A DNA stretch of 45,181 bases from Nitrospira sp. (GTDB lineage: Bacteria; Nitrospirota; Nitrospiria; Nitrospirales; Nitrospiraceae), in NCBI GenBank assembly GCA_005116965.1, contig SWDG01000027.1:19314-64494 (forward strand), given 5' to 3'. The notes beneath the pieces were generated by a model. It saw nothing but the letters and a program-made list of their open reading frames with translations, searched no databases and had not been told where the DNA came from. Positions 41,644 through 45,181 of the stretch are shown piece by piece (position 1 is the first letter of the stretch; each line of letters starts with the position of its first letter). Made by a program: the position numbers and the translations under genes.

Positions 41644-42747
41644 ATGGTCATCGGTGTTCCGAAGGAAATCAAAGATCATGAGTATCGTGTCAGTCTGACA
41701 CCGGAGGGTGCAGCGACCCTTCGGCAAAGTGGGCATGAGGTCTGGCTTGAATCGTCTGCCGGGCAGGGCAGTGGATTTAGCGATGATGAGTATCGTAAGG
41801 CTGGGGCCTCGGTTGCCGGTTCGAAAGAGGAGGTCTTCAAGAGAGCTGATTTGATTGTGAAGGTGAAAGAGCCGTTGCTTTCTGAGTGCCATCTGTTTCG
41901 TCCAGGCCAGGTCCTGTTCACCTATTTACATCTTGCCTCACTCGTAGAGGTGACCAAGGAACTTCTGAGTAGTAAGGTCACGGCTATTGCGTATGAAACG
42001 ACTGAGTCGAAAGATGGCAGTCTTCCGATGCTCAAGCCGATGAGTGAAATTGCCGGACGAATGTCGGTGCAGATCGGTGCTCAATATCTGGAGAAAATCA
42101 ACGGAGGTCGGGGTGTGCTGTTGGGAGGAGTTCCGGGAGTGGAGCCGGGCAAGGTCGTCGTGCTTGGTGCCGGGATCGTTGGAAGCTCGGCGATTCGCAT
42201 TGCGGTCGGGATGGGAGCCCAGGTAACGGTGATCAATTTGGATGTTGAACGGTTGCGGCACCTCGATGATCAGTACCAGGGCCGGATTATCACGCGCGCT
42301 GCGAGCTCCACCACCATTGAGGAGGCTGTGTGCTCAGCAGATCTTGTTATCGGCGCCGTACTGATCCCCGGAGCCAAGGCACCTACGCTGGTGTCTCGTT
42401 CTCTGGTCTCACGGATGAAGCCTGGCTCGGTGATTGTGGATGTTTCCGTCGATCAGGGGGGCTGTGTTGAGACCACAAGACCGACGACTCACTCGGCGCC
42501 TATCTATGTCGTTGATGGCGTCGTGCATTATTGTGTCGCCAATATGCCGGGAATCGTTCCTCGCACGTCCACCTACGCTTTGACCAATGCGACGTTGCCG
42601 TATCTGCTGCAGCTCGCGTCTGACGGTGTGGATCGAGCGATTCACGCTGATCCGGGGTTGGCGAAGGGCGTTAACCTTAAAGATGGAAAAATTGTTCACC
42701 GAGGTGTGGCTGATGCTCATGGGTTGCCTTTTACCCCTGTCTTGTAA
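41644..42747 (+). CDS. ald: Alanine dehydrogenase
   Basis: Converts L-alanine to pyruvate and ammonia with NAD, or the reverse. The 367-residue protein starts [26 protein letters not shown], the family start with its substrate-binding lysine and arginine. [23 protein letters not shown] and the NAD-binding [26 protein letters not shown] follow, and the end is [23 protein letters not shown]. The domain order is normal. GGGGGAA lies upstream of ATG 41644; an in-frame upstream codon at 41623 is not needed. It is a single-gene unit between the Fe-S genes and tRNA-Pro. Confidence 0.95.
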   Translation: MVIGVPKEIKDHEYRVSLTPEGAATLRQSGHEVWLESSAGQGSGFSDDEYRKAGASVAGSKEEVFKRADLIVKVKEPLLSECHLFRPGQVLFTYLHLASLVEVTKELLSSKVTAIAYETTESKDGSLPMLKPMSEIAGRMSVQIGAQYLEKINGGRGVLLGGVPGVEPGKVVVLGAGIVGSSAIRIAVGMGAQVTVINLDVERLRHLDDQYQGRIITRAASSTTIEEAVCSADLVIGAVLIPGAKAPTLVSRSLVSRMKPGSVIVDVSVDQGGCVETTRPTTHSAPIYVVDGVVHYCVANMPGIVPRTSTYALTNATLPYLLQLASDGVDRAIHADPGLAKGVNLKDGKIVHRGVADAHGLPFTPVL

Positions 42748-42756
42748 GACAATGAC

Positions 42757-42778
42757 GCGTTCAGTTTGAACGCTTGGT
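42757..42778 (+). terminator. Probable terminator of ald
   Basis: GCGTTCA (42757-42763) and TGAACGC (42767-42773) form a seven-base perfect stem with a three-base loop, followed by TTGGTCTTG. The T-tract is interrupted. It lies ten bases after the ald stop codon and before tRNA-Pro. Confidence 0.55.
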
Positions 42779-42783
42779 CTTGT

Positions 42784-43218
<435 letters not shown>

Positions 43219-43515
43219 ATGCCTCAATCGGTCGATGAACCGCCGGTTCGAGCACACATTCTCGTGGTCGGTCGTGTGCAGGGAGTAGGGTTTCGTGCGT
43301 TCGCGGCACGTATTGCCACCAGGCTTAATCTGGTGGGGGGCGTCCGCAATCTCGACGACGGCCGGGTTGAGCTGGAGGCCGAGGGTGGGAAACTGGCGAT
43401 TGAAGACCTTTTGCGAGAATTGAAAGCCGGTCCTCCGGCTGCGCATGTCAGGACGATTGCGGTGGAATGGAGCGTCGCAACCGGCCGGCATTTACACTTC
43501 GACATTTGGCATTAA
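43219..43515 (+). CDS. acyP: Acylphosphatase
   Basis: A 98-residue enzyme that hydrolyses acyl phosphates such as 1,3-bisphosphoglycerate. [43 protein letters not shown] carries the catalytic arginine (in GVGFR) and asparagine (in VRNLDDG). The fold length is normal, with a short N-terminal extension ([13 protein letters not shown]). The start lacks a clear ribosome site, but the residue pattern is unmistakable. It precedes the sigma-factor gene by 13 bases, with which it may share a message. Confidence 0.93.
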   Translation: MPQSVDEPPVRAHILVVGRVQGVGFRAFAARIATRLNLVGGVRNLDDGRVELEAEGGKLAIEDLLRELKAGPPAAHVRTIAVEWSVATGRHLHFDIWH

Positions 43516-43528
43516 GGAACGAGGAGTC

Positions 43529-44482
43529 ATGAGTCGACAGGAAGACGAGGAGTCCGAGTTGAACGAAGCTCGACGGCACACCGCCGATGATATGGACACC
43601 TCAGAACCTGCGAGCGCATCTGATCAGGGCGAGCGAGAAACTGGTCGATCAGAAGGACTTGACACGCTGAAGAGCTACTTGCGGGAGGTTCGTCGATCGA
43701 CACTGCTGACCTTCAAGCAAGAACAGCAGCTCGGCAAACGGGTGATGGCTGGCGATGAGCACGCTCGGCAAGAGATGATCGAATCGAATCTGCGGCTTGT
43801 CATCAGCATCGGGAAACGCTACATGCACCGAGGGTTTCCGTTTTCCGACATCGTGGAGGAAGGCAATTTAGGACTGATCAAAGCAGTCGAGAAATTCAAT
43901 TACAAGCGGGGGTTCAGGTTTAGCACCTACGCGTCTTGGTGGATCCGGCAATACATCGAGCGAGCGATCATTAATCAAGGTAAGCTGGTGCGTCTGCCTG
44001 TGCACGTGGTGGAGCGTCTCAATCGTTATCTGAGTCGTGTCGAGCAGTTGGTGCAAACGCTCGGGCGGGAGCCGAGGGCGGCCGAAGTGGCTGCCAAGAT
44101 GAAGACATCGGAAGAAGAGGTATTGGACCTGAAGCAGTTGGTGCGTACGACCTGCTCGCTTGATAGTCCGCTGAATGACCACACTGATACCTTTCTCCGC
44201 GATGTGATCGAGGATCCCGTCGGGCTCTTGCCCGATGAGACCGCCGATGGGGTTCGGCGGAGGACGGAACTGATGGCGTGGGTGAGGGAGTTGCCTGAGA
44301 AAGAGCAAACTGTTATTGTGTCACGGTTCGGACTCGACGGAGACGAGGCGAAGACGCTCGAAGAAATCGGTCGTACCATGGGACTGACTCGTGAGCGAGT
44401 CCGACAGATCGAAATGGCGGCGTTAGTTCGGCTTCGCAACACCATCGGTAGAAAAGCCATGACACAGGCAGACTTGCTCTAA
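43529..44482 (+). CDS. rpoS: RpoS-like (group 2) sigma factor
   Basis: A 317-residue sigma-70-family factor. The N-terminus to about residue 40 is acidic and disordered. Region 1.2 begins [12 protein letters not shown]. Region 2 ([37 protein letters not shown] and [21 protein letters not shown]) contacts RNA polymerase and the -10 element. Regions 3 and 4 follow, and region 4 ends with the [26 protein letters not shown] that reads the -35 box. Length and order match RpoS rather than RpoD, which has a longer region 1.1. GAGGAG lies six bases before ATG 43529. It probably controls stress or stationary-phase genes. RpoS identity, as opposed to another group 2 factor, is likely but not certain. 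Confidence 0.85.
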   Translation: MSRQEDEESELNEARRHTADDMDTSEPASASDQGERETGRSEGLDTLKSYLREVRRSTLLTFKQEQQLGKRVMAGDEHARQEMIESNLRLVISIGKRYMHRGFPFSDIVEEGNLGLIKAVEKFNYKRGFRFSTYASWWIRQYIERAIINQGKLVRLPVHVVERLNRYLSRVEQLVQTLGREPRAAEVAAKMKTSEEEVLDLKQLVRTTCSLDSPLNDHTDTFLRDVIEDPVGLLPDETADGVRRRTELMAWVRELPEKEQTVIVSRFGLDGDEAKTLEEIGRTMGLTRERVRQIEMAALVRLRNTIGRKAMTQADLL

Positions 44483-44487
44483 ATCCC

Positions 44488-45012
44488 GTGACCACCGTCA
44501 ACTATCAAGCACTCATTCGAGAAGTGCCGGACTTTCCGAAGCCCGGTATTCTCTTTTATGACATCACCACGCTCCTGAAGGATCCTGCCGCGCTTCGGAG
44601 TCTTGCCGACCAATTGACGACTCGGTATCAGGATCGAGGGATCGCCAAGGTTGTTGGGATCGAGTCTCGGGGGTTTATTTTTGGCGGGATTCTTGCCGCC
44701 CGTCTCGGTGCTGGATTTGTTCCGGTTCGTAAGCCTGGAAAACTTCCGGCTGATTCTTATGAAGTCAAATATAGTCTTGAGTATGGACAGAACAGTCTTG
44801 CCGTGCACCGTGACGCGATCCAAGCTGGAGAGCCGGTGCTGATCGTCGACGACCTGTTGGCGACCGGAGGAACGGCAGAGGCGACGGTCCAGCTTGTTCG
44901 TCAGCTTGGTGGCACAATTGTCGGACTTGATTTTCTGGTTGAACTGAAGAGTTTGAGGGGACGCGACAAACTCGCTGGGTACGAGGTCCACTCAACCATT
45001 ACCTATCCCTAG
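44488..45012 (+). CDS. apt: Adenine phosphoribosyltransferase
   Basis: Salvages adenine to AMP with PRPP. The 174-residue protein has [22 protein letters not shown] at the start, [31 protein letters not shown], and the PRPP-binding loop [16 protein letters not shown]; length is normal for Apt. The GTG start at 44488 follows the sigma-factor stop after five bases, so translational coupling is likely. A hairpin region follows the stop. Confidence 0.95.
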   Translation: MTTVNYQALIREVPDFPKPGILFYDITTLLKDPAALRSLADQLTTRYQDRGIAKVVGIESRGFIFGGILAARLGAGFVPVRKPGKLPADSYEVKYSLEYGQNSLAVHRDAIQAGEPVLIVDDLLATGGTAEATVQLVRQLGGTIVGLDFLVELKSLRGRDKLAGYEVHSTITYP

Positions 45013-45048
45013 GGGTTAGGCATCCTTCTAAACCCCTTGCTCAAGGGG
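45011..45048 (+). terminator. Overlapping hairpins after apt
   Basis: CCCCTT (45033-45038) pairs with AAGGGG (45043-45048) over the loop GCTC. The same CCCC tract can instead pair upstream with AGGGGTT (45011-45017 with 45031-45037). The two structures exclude each other. There is no direct T-tract, so termination is not certain. Confidence 0.45.
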
Positions 45049-45123
45049 CAGAGGGCGTGATATAGAAGCCGAAATTTTTGACCCTCCAACTACGTACCTT
45101 ACTTTCTGGAGCGGACTCTCTAT

Positions 45124-45181
45124 ATGGCAACAAAAATACAGGCAAAGAAGAAGGGTGAGGCAAAGACGAAATCCGTGGACG
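45124..45181 (+). CDS. 5' end of a gene cut by the window edge
   Basis: ATG 45124 opens a frame encoding MATKIQAKKKGEAKTKSVD, a lysine-rich N-terminus that continues out of the window. GGAG lies about 13 bases upstream, a little far. Many bacterial proteins start with such a basic tail, for example DksA/TraR-type or nucleoid-binding proteins, but nothing here decides. I call only a probable start. Confidence 0.45.
   Translation, partial: MATKIQAKKKGEAKTKSVD

Overview
This window reads as a chromosomal segment of an aerobic, free-living Gram-negative bacterium. The overall gene set, the REC/zinc-ribbon response regulators and a 123-bp dispersed-type repeat ending in CAGGCTGTT... resemble Nitrospira (phylum Nitrospirota). 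That assignment is inference from gene content and recall; no rRNA gene is present to fix it. The oxygen-dependent protoporphyrinogen oxidase and the membrane acyl desaturase point to aerobic growth. Almost all genes are intact, and ribosome binding sites of the AGGAGG type often decide the starts.

Layout. 1-3051: sulfate/thiosulfate ABC importer cysT-cysW-cysA. 3279-3929: exported helical protein. 4083-6197 (minus): a four-gene run encoding an FmdB-type zinc ribbon, an orphan PstS-like periplasmic binding protein, a TIG-domain protein and an HMA-like exported protein. 6361-9276: small hypotheticals, an EamA permease preceded by a 12-bp direct repeat, and an acyl-CoA desaturase that converges on a hypothetical gene whose 3' end carries a perfect 16-bp hairpin. 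9555-13076: haem operon hemE-hemH-hemG. 13130-16677: flavin reductase, the fused remnant of a sigma-54 regulator, an exported PD40 propeller and a Sel1 protein with an internal duplication. 16929-18984: hypothetical gene, the 123-bp inverted-repeat element, a membrane protein and mazG.

19198-20998 is the accessory part. Two promoterless-looking hypothetical genes are flanked by sequences resembling integron attC sites, followed by a DUF433/DUF5615 toxin-antitoxin pair whose promoter would give a leaderless message. 21132-25419 returns to core genes: a DUF1844 protein and the ntrY/ntrX two-component pair. 25437-26054 is a REC-zinc-ribbon regulator and 26293-27994 is purM-purN. 28006-28911 is a DUF72 protein, followed by tRNA-Ala(CGC). 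29666-33994 (minus) is a complete signalling island: a REC-zinc-ribbon regulator, a REC-GGDEF cyclase, a GAF hybrid kinase with two receivers, and a stand-alone HPt protein.

34078-38253: YqeY-like protein, small lipoprotein, MFS permease, two hypotheticals and the HtpX protease. 38473-39962: a cupredoxin overlapping a squalene/phytoene synthase. 39982-41473 (minus): a Fe-S/zinc protein cluster with an atypical ferredoxin. 41644-45181: alanine dehydrogenase, tRNA-Pro(CGG), acylphosphatase, an RpoS-like sigma factor, apt and the start of one further gene.

I found no CRISPR array, no transposase, no phage genes and no integrase. The strongest candidates for something new are the integron-like cassettes without an integrase, the in-frame collapsed sigma-54 regulator, and the phosphorelay island that combines an HPt, a cyclase and zinc-ribbon receivers.
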